Below are positions 23,101-35,336 of a DNA stretch of 64,000 nt, in pieces. A model generated the notes under the pieces. The model was given only the letters and a program-made list of their open reading frames with translations, ran no database searches and was not told the origin of the DNA. Both the position numbers and the translations under genes were made by a program. Source of the DNA: Apteryx mantelli (Eukaryota > Chordata > Aves > Apterygiformes > Apterygidae); contig NC_089979.1 of assembly GCF_036417845.1 (NCBI RefSeq), forward strand, positions 21,842,458 through 21,906,457, written 5' to 3'. Every line of letters starts with the position of its first letter. The first letter of the stretch is position 1.

Positions 23101-24965
23101 TCTTTTGGCTTCCTCCTGGAATTCACTTTAAAAGAAGCAGCTGCAAAATTAATGCAATTGCTGAAAATAACTTTGTTTTCAGCTTAATTTTTTTAAATAA
23201 ATGATAAGGCAGCAAACATAATAAGAAAGACATAGATGTAATATCAGGATCCCAGTGAAAGAATATGTTTTTTTTAATTAGATATTCAAACATCAAAATC
23301 CTATTTATATATTCACTTTACAATTCTGTATAATATTTGCTTTTTTAATTCCTGCGGGACTTAAAGTTCTGTGATATGGAACTACTTAATTTGATACCTA
23401 CTGAATTTAGCTGTACTCAAGGGATATCTGAGTAAAGTATTCTTTATTGTACTTAGCAAGTAATATAGCAAACTTAGAGTTTCAAAGTTGGCACTTAAGA
23501 GTTACTATGCTATTTAATTACTTTATCCTAAGTAAGGATATTCTCACTGAGTACAGTTTTTGCTAGTATTGTATTGTTGACTGTAATGAGGTTAAACAGG
23601 CTTTGTAAAACCCTTCTGTATAGAAGTGTTGTCCTGCTGTGGTACTGCAGAATATTGTTATGCTTCTTTTGCTTGTTAATTTAGCACTTTAAAGTTTTTC
23701 TGTCTTAGCATTGTAAATCTTGTCTTGTACATCAGGAATCAAGAGAGCAAATAAAACAACTTGAATGAGTTTGAAGATACTGAACTCCATGTTAGTTACA
23801 CTGAGCAGGATCAACCCTCTGAAATTTGACTGTCATGTAGTTTGTCAAGTATGATGTTCAAACTAGCAGTACAGTCTAAATATTAACTGGAACCTTTCAA
23901 TTTTGTTTTAGAAATATAAAGAGTGACCGAGTAATGCCAGAGGAAATAGCTTGTTATTATAAACACTACGTTAAAGTCATGGGCCTCCAAAAGAATTTCA
24001 GAGACAATATTTACATAACATCAGTATCCAGACTTTATCGAGGAACGGATGATGAAGATGAAAGTCAACTAAATGAAAATATTTCAACACAGCATTTACA
24101 AATGGAAATGGAAGATGGACAGAAATCACTGATCAAGAGAAACTGGGAAGTCAGAGGTTATCAGAGAGCAACAGATGGTTCTCATGTGCCATTCTGCCTC
24201 TTTGCTGAGAATGTGGCTCTTGCAACTGGAACCTTTGATTCTCCTGGCCGACTACAAGTTGAGGGAGAAGACTTTCCTTTTGTGCTTCATTCCATGTCTG
24301 ACTTTGGAGCTGCTATAAGCAAAGGCAAATTACGTGGGAAAACAGACCCTGTATTAATTGTGGGTGCTGGACTTACAGCAGCTGATGCAGTACTGTGTGC
24401 CTACAACAACAACATCCCAGTAATCCATGTGTTTCGTAGAAGAGTTACTGATACAAGTCTAATTTTCAAACAGTTACCTAAAACACTTTATCCTGAATAC
24501 CACAAAGTCTATCATATGATGTGTACTCAGTCACATACTGTAGATTCCAATCTACATTCTGCTTACACTAGTTTCCCTGAACACAATGTACTTTCCTTCA
24601 AGCCTGAAATGAAATGTGTTCTTCAGAGTGCCTCTGGACTGAAGAAGATTTTGAAGTTTTCTGTAGCCTTAGTTCTGATAGGCTCTCACCCAAATCTTTT
24701 CTTTCTGAAAGACCAAGGACATGGCATAGGGCATCACTCAAATCAGCCAATCACATGCAAGGGGAATCCCATTGAGATTGATCCGTATACTTATGAGTGC
24801 ACTAAAGAAGCTAACCTCTTTGCTTTAGGTCCTCTGGTTGGAGACAATTTTGTACGATTTTTAAAGGGAGGCGCATTGGGCATTACACGATGTTTGGCAA
24901 TAAGACAAAAGAAGAAACATGAACTGATGGAAAGCAGGGATGGAGGAGGTGATGGGGTACCATAA
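11128..24965 (+). CDS. OSGIN2: Oxidative stress-induced growth inhibitor family member 2 (whole spliced CDS span)
   Basis: Six coding exons join at 11128-11171, 14155-14309, 19268-19404, 20858-21049, 21688-21779 and 23912-24965, giving 558 codons including TAA (557 aa). All introns are GT-AG and all phases close. The protein resembles human OSGIN2 throughout: it starts MPVWCCRC, as human does, and is near the length of the long human form (about 550 aa from memory). Seen motifs: an N-terminal Rossmann GxGxSG (IIGNGPSG, G67-G72) for the ADP part of FAD; PPGGAWH at the end of exon 4; an ATGT motif around 311-314; and a second Rossmann GAGLTAAD (358-365) for NAD(P)H. This layout is that of flavin-dependent monooxygenase-like proteins. 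The OSGIN family is induced by oxidative stress and linked to growth inhibition; the substrate of OSGIN2 is not settled. An acidic DDEDES segment lies at 253-258. No signal peptide or membrane segment is seen. NBN lies downstream in convergent orientation. Confidence 0.97.
11172..14154 (+). other. OSGIN2 intron 1
   Basis: 2983 nt, phase 2. The first 350 nt are still in the CpG island; the rest is AT-rich. The acceptor ends CTTTATTAG. I see no other gene or recognisable transposon; short open frames near 13.7-14.0 kb have no support. Confidence 0.9.
14155..14309 (+). CDS. OSGIN2: OSGIN2 coding exon 2
   Basis: 155 nt. It completes R15 and encodes SYGSPETEG through LPVVII plus the first base of G67. 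The hydrophobic beta-strand leading into the FAD-binding glycine loop ends this exon. The donor is G|GTGAGG. Confidence 0.96.
14310..19267 (+). other. OSGIN2 intron 2
   Basis: 4958 nt, phase 1, the largest OSGIN2 intron. It contains a 13-C run at 16500-16512 and a purine-rich stretch at about 17740-17960. No gene, RNA or transposon that I can support. Confidence 0.9.
19268..19404 (+). CDS. OSGIN2: OSGIN2 coding exon 3
   Basis: 137 nt. It completes G67 and gives NGPSGICLSYLLSGYRPYL onward to RHLSIVDQ, ending in phase 0 at GTAAGC. It carries most of the FAD Rossmann loop GxGxSG. Confidence 0.97.
19405..20857 (+). other. OSGIN2 intron 3
   Basis: 1453 nt, phase 0. It includes a perfect 10-bp hairpin at 20008-20031 (listed separately). 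The acceptor ends TGCTTTAG. Nothing else recognisable. Confidence 0.9.
20008..20031. repeat. Perfect 10-bp inverted repeat, 4-nt loop
   Basis: Arms ACTTGAAGTA (20008-20017) and TACTTCAAGT (20022-20031), loop CACA. In OSGIN2 intron 3, so it would fold in the pre-mRNA. Function unknown. Confidence 0.9.
20858..21049 (+). CDS. OSGIN2: OSGIN2 coding exon 4
   Basis: 192 nt, exactly 64 codons, phase 0 at both ends. It encodes DLEYLSEGLEGRSSNPVAV onward to GKGPPGGAWH; the donor is CAC|GTGAGT. The PPGGAWH block is a family signature close to the flavin-binding fold and agrees almost exactly with human OSGIN2. Confidence 0.97.
21050..21687 (+). other. OSGIN2 intron 4
   Basis: 638 nt, phase 0. AT-rich with a good acceptor (TTTTCCACTGTAG). 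No other feature seen. Confidence 0.9.
21688..21779 (+). CDS. OSGIN2: OSGIN2 coding exon 5
   Basis: 92 nt encoding SMEGSMLTISFGDWMELPG onward to AANKR plus two bases of R207. The donor is CAG|GTAAAA. Sequence and border position agree with human OSGIN2. Confidence 0.96.
21780..23911 (+). other. OSGIN2 intron 5
   Basis: 2132 nt, phase 2. AT-rich; a short open frame starting near 21868 has no family match and no splice support. The acceptor ends TTTTGTTTTAG. Confidence 0.88.
23912..24965 (+). CDS. OSGIN2: OSGIN2 coding exon 6 (last, more than 60% of the protein)
   Basis: 1054 nt. It completes R207, continues NIKSDRVMPEEIACYYKHYV and runs uninterrupted to TAA at 24963-24965. It contains the FAENVALATGT block (about 304-314), the second Rossmann motif LIVGAGLTAADA (355-366) for NAD(P)H, the VFRRRVTD segment and the C-terminal LFALGPLVGDNFVRFLKGGA block, all characteristic of OSGIN1/2. 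The protein ends GGGDGVP, similar to the human GGGDGIA end. A single large terminal exon is the family norm. Confidence 0.98.
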
Positions 24966-25547
24966 GGGAGATATTAGAAACTGTCACTTATGGAATTACA
25001 GATGTAGTCTAACAAACCTCACAACGAAAGTCATTAGCAGTCACATTTTTGTTGTATACAAGTAACCTGCACTTGTATTGCTTGGTAAAGGATGCTGTTA
25101 CTACAGTGCTTCATCTTTTCAAAATACAACAATTGGTCTGCTATTAACTGATCTCTACTCAACTGGAATAGCTTCCAGATAAACAGAAAATGAGACTAAC
25201 TTATATTGACCTGCCTGTCATCTCTTGCTCAGCTAAAAGAGCAGAATTCCTCTGGGAAAAACAATGCCTGCCAGAGCGACTTTACATTTTAGTGTCATAT
25301 TCCACAAAATATTCTTATCCTGAAATTCAGCTAACTTCTAAAAGCAGAAAGCTCTCGTAGTATAAAATGATTCTTGGTCCGAAAGCAAGTTTGGAGCCTT
25401 CTGTTTGAAACAAGGATTTTATTTATTTGCCATAGTAATACAGTAATACTTTTGAGCACTTAGTAAAATGGTCTTTACTATAAGGAGGATTTCTGTAAGG
25501 AGAGGCATATTGCTCAACAGTTATAAATTATCCTACCTGAGAATTGG

Positions 25548-25553
25548 AATAAA
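25548..25553 (+). terminator. OSGIN2: Candidate poly(A) signal AATAAA (proximal)
   Basis: Canonical AATAAA 583 nt after the OSGIN2 stop codon. AT-rich surroundings make chance occurrence possible; the site at 25708 is an equal or better candidate. Confidence 0.35.
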
Positions 25554-25707
25554 AGAATAAGCATTCCCCTTTAATGCATGATTTGACAATCCATTAATGT
25601 TTTTTTCAATGGTATGCCTAGAGTTGGGTAAGTGCAGAGAGACTATAACCTGAGATGTGTTCCCCTACAGTGATATGTACATTCTGAGAATACTGATTAA
25701 CATAAAC

Positions 25708-25713
25708 AATAAA
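25708..25713 (+). terminator. OSGIN2: Candidate poly(A) signal AATAAA (distal)
   Basis: Canonical AATAAA followed within 20 nt by GT-rich sequence (GTGCTGATGTAAGTG), which fits a downstream cleavage element. It would give a 3' UTR of about 0.76 kb. Confidence 0.45.
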
Positions 25714-25750
25714 GTGCTGATGTAAGTGCTCTTATTAAAGTGTCAATAGA

Positions 25751-28700
25751 CTGAATATCTAATGTTCTACTGAAAAAAAAGTTGGAAAGACAAGTACAGA
25801 AAAAGCATGTAAGCAGTTTTCTCAGCTTGTAGTTCAGGAAGACTGAAGGAGATCACTTGACTGATGAACGATAGATATTCTCATCTTCCATTTGACCAAT
25901 CATTGGTTATTTCTCCTTTTTTCTAGAGCAGCATAACATTAAAACTAGTTTAGTCTGCAGTTTTTGAAACATTATGAAAGAGGATTGAATCTCACAACCA
26001 GCTTAAAACAACAACATAGTTCCTATAAAATCTTTTATGGCTTGTGATAAGACAAAAACTTAATCTCAAGTTCAGAGATAGGTACAAGTTAAGTTTCACA
26101 TTACTGCTCTGTAAGGTAAGATCTGGAATTCATTTGCTGGATTTGAGCATAGTGTATTTATCTAAACACGCTCTAGGATTATTCACTGTAGTGAGGCAAG
26201 CAACAGCTAGTTAGAAAATGGTTCGATTATCTTTTAGAACTCTCCGTGGATGAGTGCTTGGTTTTCATTGATTCATTACCAAACATTTATTTCGGGTCCA
26301 GTGTGATGGAATAGATGTTATCCAATTAAATTATTTGTTTGGTTTTTTTTTTTGTGTTGAAAAATGTCATGTTAGATTAAGGTATTGTATTTGCATGATT
26401 AAAATCTCTGTATTAGAACTTGAGCAGACTATAAAAAGGAAATTAGGCTTAGGTTTAGACTTTGTGAAACTGCTAGTGCATGCTGGTATCCCAGCTGTCT
26501 AACTTTCATAATTTGTAGAGATACCTTTATGCTATAAATGTCTTTTCTCAGTGCCTACTACAGGCCTTTACACGTATCAGTAAGTTACTCAGACTTTGGA
26601 CATAGAAGTTAGAGGTGAAAAGCTAAAGGGTTAAAATGACATCATTTTCAGTGGCAGTCCAAAGCCTTCATTTCTTTGTCAAGGATGAAATGATAAAATT
26701 ACTTCTAATAAATAAATTTTAGTTTAGAGCCAACTTAATTGCATAAAGATAAACATAAATGAGGCAATTTCTATATTAATTTCTGCATTGCCCACATCAT
26801 TTGAATTCAACCATGCATTGTCAATAATAGTTAAGATGTTAATTTTTTATACTTAGTGATATTTGAGATGGTCTTAATTATGCTGAACTCTAGACTTACA
26901 CCATCTCAACTCAGTTATGAAGAAAATAATTTGCTTTTTTTAGCAGAAACTGTGTGTATATATAAATCTAACTTAAACCTGTGATACGTAATAATTTTAA
27001 TTGAGAATTGGTGTTACATATGATCATAAAACTTCATTGCAGTTACTATATTGGGAATACATGTGCACTGAGATTAAACTGCTTCTTTTTTGTGTCAGTG
27101 TAAATGTCTGAACACAACATGCCATTGCAGTGTTATAGCATTTTCATGTGTCATGTCAAACTTTTAAAAACCATCAAAACAAAGGAAGAAATTTACTTAA
27201 ACACTTGCTTTCAAAAGAAAAAAAAAAAAAGCAAAGCTCAAAACAACCACACCTCCATCCGCAGCTGCTGCAGCTCCTTACTGCATTGTGATGACAAATG
27301 TGTAGCAGAGATTCTTTGTCCTGGTTGTTATAGTGGTTCTTCTATTGCAGCATTACTGCACCTTGAGGTTTAACTGTGTGGTTTTTTGTTTTTTCTTTTC
27401 CTTTTACCATTCTTGCCAGTATGTTTGTGAGATAAAATTCTGATGTGGGATCAGTTAGTTGGACAGAGCAATCTTCCCAGTATTCGTTAAGCTTCCAGTA
27501 TAAAAATATATCTTTTTAAGTGAAGTTGTACTGAAAAATTGTCCTTTTTCTTCTAGGAATTGCTAGCTCTGAAGTTGCAGCTGGATTTTCTGACTTGTGG
27601 GTTTCTCACCTTTACTTTCTGAGGGTTTTTCTTTTTCTGTCATCTTAGGTATTTTGAGAGCAAAAAAATTTTTTAAATTAATATTTTAATTCAGTTTCTT
27701 TAGGATAGCTTTACCTAAAGCATTATATAATAGTTATTGCATTTATTATGTATTAGATGCTGGCACTGAATAGTTGTTTTTGGAAATAGTTTATTTCTCA
27801 GGTTTCAAAAAATATCATTTTGAATTTCCTTTAGGTTATATTCGTTCTCTAAAGGGAAACTGCTTCCTTCAGCCCATCTTTCAGTGAGAAAGATCTCGCT
27901 ATAAATCAGTTGTTAAGTATTTCACATTCAAAAACAGTGCTTGCTACTTAAGCTCTACTACTGATACACAGGCAGGAAGAATATAATTTTAAAGGAATTT
28001 TATTTGGATTTCTAGAAGTTGTAATAGTATGTTAACCATAGTGTGTATTTTATAACAAAGTAGTGGAAAAATATCTTTTATAGTTGGTTTTGGTTCTTGT
28101 TCTTAATGTTGAATCTGTCTCCTAACTAAATTCTTGCTAAGGTTATTTTAATTAGTCTCCAGCTGTGTTGAACTGTGACTGAGCTTTGTTGTAGATGGAT
28201 CTCCCTAACAATCTGTCTAGTGTGGGGTTACTTAACAACAGGCGCTTTTTAAAGGCGGCACCTAACTGCGCAGTAATAGACAGTACGGAGCTTATTTTGG
28301 ATTCCAGTAGGTGACTGACTTCTCCTTAAAACATTTTGAACAAAACAGTGGCTAAGATTTTACCCTAATGAGTAAATGCAGAAATCCTTTCTGCAGGTAA
28401 TGCATCATAGGCTAAATCTACAAAGAAATCTGTGACAATAGCAAGTCGAGAACAATAACTTGTTTTGTCTCTTAGGAGATGCATTGCCCTGAGCTGGAAA
28501 TCTGGGCTTGCTGGAGAATATATGGAAAGAGTTAGCACCAAAACAGTGCCTAAACTTTGAGTAAGGGGTGCTGAAGGACACCCTGTAGTCTTAGGTCCCT
28601 AGTCTTCAATACTTAGGGAGCTGATGTAGCATACTATATTTTTCTTCTGGCCTGCTTAGGTGTTTTTTGTTTGTTTGTTTGTTTTTTAATTTAACAATGA

Positions 28701-31700
28701 ATTTTGTAGGGTGATGGCTGCATAATTAAAAGCACTAATCCTGTAGGCTGTAGCTTCTTTCTCTAGCAGCTCAGGAGCTGTGAAAAAGAAGGCTAGACTC
28801 AGAAACCTAGAGTGTTTGTCCAAAGTTGGGGAAAATTAAATTAAGAACCAAACTTTGAAGTAGGCTTGATTTGCATGAAGGGCTGTTAAGCCAGTTGAAG
28901 GAAAGAAAAGGGATTTACTTCATGAAAGCTTGCTTTCAGGCAAACTGCTTTGGAGAGAGAAAGAGGGTAGGATTTAGCAACTTCTCGTCAGTCCTCACTG
29001 ATCTCAAACAGGTGATGACCAATGAGGAGTGCTGGGAGGAAAGCAGCCAAGAATCTGAGCAATACGGCCTGTAGGTGCTGAAATGAATCACTGCAGTGTT
29101 TCTAGGCTGAGTTTGGGGTCTCCTGTTCTGTCAAGATCCACATACTGTAACTTTAGATTCTTCCTCTGTGCTGGATTTGTCAGTCTAATGTGTTGCCATT
29201 TTTTTATAAGCTATTAAAGCTTATAAAGCTTTAAAGCTATTAAGTTACATTGAAGTGTAACACGGGCCCATGCATTAGTAGTAATTGCGTTTGCTCCAGA
29301 AGCAGTATAACTGGATTAGTAAGGTGGCGTGCTGAGAGATGAGACTTTGCTGGTTTGGTACAATACTGTATTTTCCACTTCTGAGAAACAAAATTGGTTC
29401 ATTGACGTAGCAATGGCATCTGTGCTGTAACAGTCCTGGCTCAGAACCATTGCTCCACTGTGCGAGAGGAAGCACAGGTGTGCCTTAAAGGCTGCTGATT
29501 ACTGGATTGTATTATCTTCTGTACAGTAATAGTTTCATTCTGAAACAGTTATGGAACAAAAATGCTAAAAGGTTTATACTCTTACATTTTCATTTACATA
29601 ATTCTTTAGAGCCTTACAAGTAAGTTGTTCTGTCATCATTTTGGATTATTTTTTAAGGTGAGAGCAAGATTGAAGCACAGTACTTCAACTGGTATGAGTT
29701 TTTTGCTTTTTTTTTTTTTTTCCCCTCCCACAACCTGGAAGAGAGCATATGTTTTGCTTTAAATAGCTATAATACCTGCTATTACTTAGCAGAAACACTG
29801 GGAACTGAAATGTCCTCTGACAGAGAAAGGAAGGCTTTGGTGATACTAGGGATACAAAGTTGAAGTTAGGATATTGAATTATAAACAGATCTTTTTCTGA
29901 ATAAGACAACACTGTCTTTTGGGGAATATGGTACATTTAAGGGGTTTGATTCTAGCTACTTTTTGAAGACTGAATTATACGAGGAAGTAGACCAAGGATG
30001 AATTTGGTGTAAGACACAAAATTAAGGATTATGGCAAAAAACAAGTGTTTTGGTATAATTTCATAAATGTAGTAAGGCTCAGCACTTTCTTAACAATGGC
30101 TTTGTGTGTGCAGATGCTATGCAACATTTCTGCTCTGGGGCTTTTCAGTTTATTAACCTTTACATTAAGCTTGTTCACATGCTAGATGATTTTCTAGCAG
30201 TGATAATTTTGTACTTAATATAGGCCATACTAAGTCCAACTCCTGTAACCCAATGATCATTAGTAATCAGCAAAACAAGGAAGAAAATACTTCATACTCT
30301 TAGCTTTCCTATACTTCTGAAACAACTAGTTCCAGAGGCTAAGTTCATATAACTTGCATTTTTTTTCCCCTCCATCTCTGTATTGTGAGATCACTGATGA
30401 TGGGTAGGTATCAACCTACACTGCTTTCAGTAAGCTAAAATTCAGCTTCATGTTCTTAGACACCCTCTACAGATTTATATGCCAACATAAAGAAAATAAA
30501 CTAGTTTTTTTTATCTATTCCCAAAATATGCTGTAATCTTGGTATCTTTAGGTTCTTTTTTTTTTTAACTAGGTATATAAAGAAAAATAATGGTCCATAA
30601 ATCTAAAGCTAGAGACAAGGATATTGAATAGAATTGGCATAGTTCTGGAGAATACATTGAATACATTGAAGAGAGGGGAATAGTTTATTTTTTGTAAGCT
30701 TGGAACCAGGACTAGCTTCTGTATGAACACTGAGGTATTCCTGTTCAAGAACTGATCCTGCTATCTTATACCTATCTGGAAAATTTGGAAAGTCAGCATT
30801 GGTTTTGCCCATTTTTCTGCAGATCTAGTATTCTGGTTGTGGAATTCCAGTTTAAATGAGCTAAAGGTTTATATGTATGGATGCAAGATATTCTGAGATG
30901 CACTGCCTGGAGTTTGAGATACTGTGTAAACACAACTTTCATGTTTCATGGCTCAGTATTTCTGCTTCTGCTGAAGTTTATGTGGGTCATATACCCTGTT
31001 CCAGATGAGAGCACTGTAAACATAACTTTTAGAGAACATCCTCTATCAGCTGAACTGTATCTTCCTTCTGAGCTACAAGCAACTTGTGAGCAAAACCTCA
31101 GCTTTGATTAGACGATAAACTTGACCAAGGCTTGCATGCTAAGCTTGTTTTATTTTCTTGTGTGAAAACTGATGACTGAGATGAAAGGCAACAGGAATAA
31201 AATTAAAGCAGTTTCACTTAGAAGTTAATTATTACAGTTTGTAGCAACACTCTACGGCAGAGGGTGGGGGGGGAAGCCTGGATGGTGACAAAGAGGGATT
31301 CGGAGAGCTGTAGTGAAGGAAAAATGAAAAACTTGCTCAGTGTTTTGAATGGGTCTGGTGCTGTAGCTAATGCTTGAGATGGATCCTAATAGCCAAAGCA
31401 GGAGCGGAATGGTGCATGTGGATTACTAAAGCAGGTGCCAAAGTTGTTATTTGGGGGGGATATGAAAATGCTGTGCAAATCAGACTTACTGCACTGCAAT
31501 GCGGTGATGGTGGTCATAAAAAATTGTAAAAGAGGAGAAGTGAGGAGTGGCAGGGAAGATGGAAGGCAGGTTTTGCCATCTTTGCCTTAGATTCTGAGGA
31601 GATCAACTAGAATGCAGTCAGAATTAGTAAATGTGTGACTCCAACACACAGATTTGGCCAAAGGTGACAGTGGATAGATTCATGAAATAGGATAGACCAA

Positions 31701-34700
31701 GAGAAGGGCTAGTTGTGTGAGGGAGCTAAGAAAAAGACATGGTAATCATGAGGACTGAGAAATCATCTGAAAAAAAATGGATGGATCATAGTAGAGCTGG
31801 AGCACGGGGTGGAGGTTTGGGAGTTAAGCCTGTAGCAAACGCTTCAGCTAGTGTGTCGGTTATGAACTGATGTTGGATAGTAAATGTGGAATAGGGCCTC
31901 TCGGGCACACTCAGGAATGCAGGTTACTGAAATGAGTTTAGAGCGTTGGAGGAAGTTGATGAAAAAGAGGAAGCTGAGACTGACAAGCAGCTCATTTTCA
32001 GAGTATGGGAATTAGTGCGATGAGATGGGAGAGGCCAGTCCTACCATCACCAGTTCATTCTGAGAGAAGGTGGGGAGTAAGGATACAACTGTGAGTGGAC
32101 AGAAGCAGAAAAACTTCAACAGTGAAAAGGAAAAGATCTTGTTAGCCTTTCCAAAAAAAGGCAGTGGCTTCCTGATGTGGGGAAAGAGGGGAAGTCAGCT
32201 GAAACTGTTGCAAGTTAAACTGAAAGTTAAGTATGTTGTTCCTGCGCAGATGCTGCACCGATCCTCTACTTAAGTGGTGCATGAAGTAATTCAAATTCTG
32301 CTGCTTTTGTCTGTGTTCAGCTAAGCTGCTGAATGCAAGACTGTATTTTAAAAGCCTTGCTAATAAAAAGTATATTTAGTTTATGTATTGTGTGCATCTC
32401 CTTCCTGTGAGCAGTGTGAGCAAAGACAACATATGGTATAAAAAGGCAATTCCCCCCCCCCCCAAACCCTCAAACAGTCTTTTTGTTATGCAGACAAATG
32501 CAAGAAATGAGATCTGAAGATAAGTTTCTGCTCAGATGTATTTTTAGGTAATGCGCATCATTTTGTCAAGGAGGTGGGGAGGCCTGCAGATCATGGTTCG
32601 AAGTAGATGAGGAAAAAGCTTAGATACTATGTCTGTTACCATTTTTTTAATGCATCTTCTAAAGAAAAATCAACTCCATGCAAATTCTCCAAGAAAACTG
32701 AATGCTGGAATCATAGGGCACAAGCCACATACTATAAAAATGAAGCATACAGCAAAAGTTTAAAGTGCAACATGCAAAAATTTCTAGCATTCAGGAATAA
32801 TTATCAAAATAAGTTCCTCTGCCTGTGCGTGTCATGCAATGAAATAAAATAGAGGAAGTGCAAAGCATGCTAGTGAAAAATCTCCCCAAGGACACAACAG
32901 CAACCGCAACAGAGCAGGGTTTCTTTAATTACAGTACAAAAACAAGAAAAGGAGTACTCCCCCAAATGACCTGGTAGTCAAAACTGATAGCACAAGTAAA
33001 CTGTTCTACTGACTCCAGAGAAAAGTGTCGTCTGCATCACAATAATACTGTCCTCTCTCATGTTTATCTTAAATGATAAAGGCATTTATCTCTGTGTAGT
33101 TGAGAAATGCAAAGGTAGATCATTATAACATTTTATAGAGATTTTTATAAGCAGCATTAATACTGAAAGCTTTAAACTACCTATGCTTACTAAAAATCTT
33201 AATCACTAAGAAATCCACAAAATGACTCCAGATAAGAGGAAATTAAGATACTAATTCTAATACATTTGAAAAGCTAGACTGTGTTGGGATTCCGCAAACA
33301 GGAAACATCAATAAACAGAAGGTGCAAACAAGCTAATAAGCATCTTTCTTCTAATGCCTGGAGCTGAAAATCATGATAAAACAATGCTAAATTGAAGAAA
33401 TAAATTCAGTATTATGAATAGGATATTATGTGAATTGTGGATTATAATGTGGAACAGAAGGAATAATTCAAGTTGCAGTAAGGGGTAGGTTTATATGTCT
33501 AAGCTTGTCTTTTGATGCAAGTCATGTTGAAATAGCAAGTGTGGAAAAAGGCTCAGGGTCACCAAGTCTGCAGGCTTCTCATCAATCAGACAACAGACAC
33601 AACTGCATTACAAACCAAATTGCTATTTGTCAGGCAGCCTCAAGTTGGATCAAGAGCAAGAACATATACTGGATGTATCTTCATCCAAATGAAGATTTAT
33701 TTTTTCTTAGCAGTACGTAAAAATGCCCACAGGCCCTCCCCTCTCCAGATCACATAGCTGCCTATGACCATCTTCAGCTTCCTTTGAAGTTGTTAAAACT
33801 GCTGATACAAAGAATACATCTCAAGAGTTATGAGGAAACCTCCAAGTGCTTGTCTGTGGCTGCTCACTCAGTCACATGACAGGTGATTCTATCAGTACTA
33901 AAATGCTAAGTTACTAAACAAAACAAAACACACCCCAAAGCTGCAAGTTCCATTGACTGGGGACTGGATTTGAAGAGTCAGAAATGGTGTGACATGAGTG
34001 GTCTCAGAGATACCACCAAGGCTGCTGGAACTCTAACAGAATGCAGGCAGTGTAGCAAAGAACTTTTACTTTCTCACACTAGGAGCATGCACTTTAAGAG
34101 AGCTGCTGGGAGTTTCTAAGGTGAAATAGCAAGTCCTCTTTGCTTTTCACAACTCTAAATGTGACCTTCGTGAAGGTTCTTGGCTATTGATATTCTGCTG
34201 TCCAAGCTATTTGCTTGAGTTTAATTATAACCATCAGAAAGACCATCCTCAGCAGTCTACAAAGGCTGTCCTATTGAAACAGTGGGTCTTCAGTACGAAA
34301 ACAGATTCTGATATGACAGTAGAAAAACTCACCTGAGGGTGCAATAAACAGCAGTCTGTACATCTCCTCCAGCAAATTTGTCAACAGCTCAAGAAAAACA
34401 AACTCAAAGGGTCAAATCTTGAACAAGTACCCTTGCCCCGAGACCTATCTATGCTGATGCTCAGCTGAAGCTGAGAACTCCCATGAGCTGAAGATGAGTG
34501 AAACACCTAACCTATACCAAATATGAGAGGGTCCAAAATTAGAGACAGGATTCCAAGATTCTGTGCTAAAAGTTACAAGTGAATATCAAAACACCCTCAT
34601 GGCTATTGGTGAACTCAGAGGTATTATCTCACCCTTTGTGGATCATTCTGGAGAAGCGATCAAGAATATGCCAGGAGACTTGCAAGACTGGTTTTAGAGG

Positions 34701-35330
34701 ACTGAGCATACTGTGTTTGAGACCATGACAGCAAAGTTGATATCAGAATACCTGCTGTCCTTGAATATATGGATCTGAGAACACTGTTCTTCAATTCTGA
34801 TCCATGATCTGCTGGCTTGAAAGAGCTCAGCTCATCTTGCTTGCATGTTCTGAGCCCTGGACAGAGATGGTAGCCATAGGTTTGGTAATAAGTACTCAAA
34901 CTCCATTACATCAACAAGGTTACTGCTGCACATAAGGAAGGCAATCCTACCATCCTGCCTCTTGAGACAGGATGTGATGGAGCTACTGTCCATCTTTGTC
35001 TGTATGTGACAACGTCATACAGGGAGCACAAAGCCTGGAATGCTCTTTTCACTGCACTTCAGGTGAATCCTTCAAATTCCAAGCTCTCGGGTCATTAGAA
35101 TGAACCTCTCCTAACCAAAAAAGGGGCAGCTTTTACTGTTGATAGAAATGATGGCACTGGTTTGAGGGGCAGATCTTTATATGGTGATTGCAAGAAATAC
35201 AGGTATATGAGAGAAAGAAGAGGGTCAAAACATTCAAAATCCCAAATCAGAGTGCAACAGCTCATTAAGACTTTGTCTCTGGTCTGGAAGTAGTTTTAAA
35301 CAAATGGATATTTAAACAAATTTATTTAAA
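25751..35330. other. Gene-free DNA between convergent OSGIN2 and NBN 3' ends
   Basis: No supportable gene. Contents seen: a perfect hairpin at 29203-29227, a two-unit GAATACATT repeat near 30649, a purine-rich stretch at about 31250-32150, a 12-C run at 32452-32463, and a higher-complexity stretch at about 33.9-35.1 kb with no intact reading frame. Distal parts of an OSGIN2 3' UTR could extend into the left part. I see no CR1 fragment here. Confidence 0.65.
29203..29227. repeat. Perfect 10-bp inverted repeat, 5-nt loop
   Basis: Arms TTTATAAGCT (29203-29212) and AGCTTATAAA (29218-29227) around ATTAA, followed by further AAAGCT units up to about 29238. Intergenic; function unknown. Confidence 0.9.
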
Positions 35331-35336
35331 GCTGCA
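35331..35336 (-). terminator. NBN: Candidate distal NBN poly(A) signal
   Basis: AATAAA on the - strand about 1.94 kb after the stop codon, close to the 2-kb difference between the two human NBN mRNA sizes. Other - strand AATAAA hexamers occur at 36148-36153 and 36784-36789. Confidence 0.3.

Larger units (their letters stand above)
24966..25750 (+). other. OSGIN2: OSGIN2 3' UTR (approximate end)
   Basis: Non-coding DNA directly after the stop codon. The two candidate poly(A) signals at 25548 and 25708 set the likely end; a longer 3' UTR using distal sites cannot be excluded. Confidence 0.55.
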
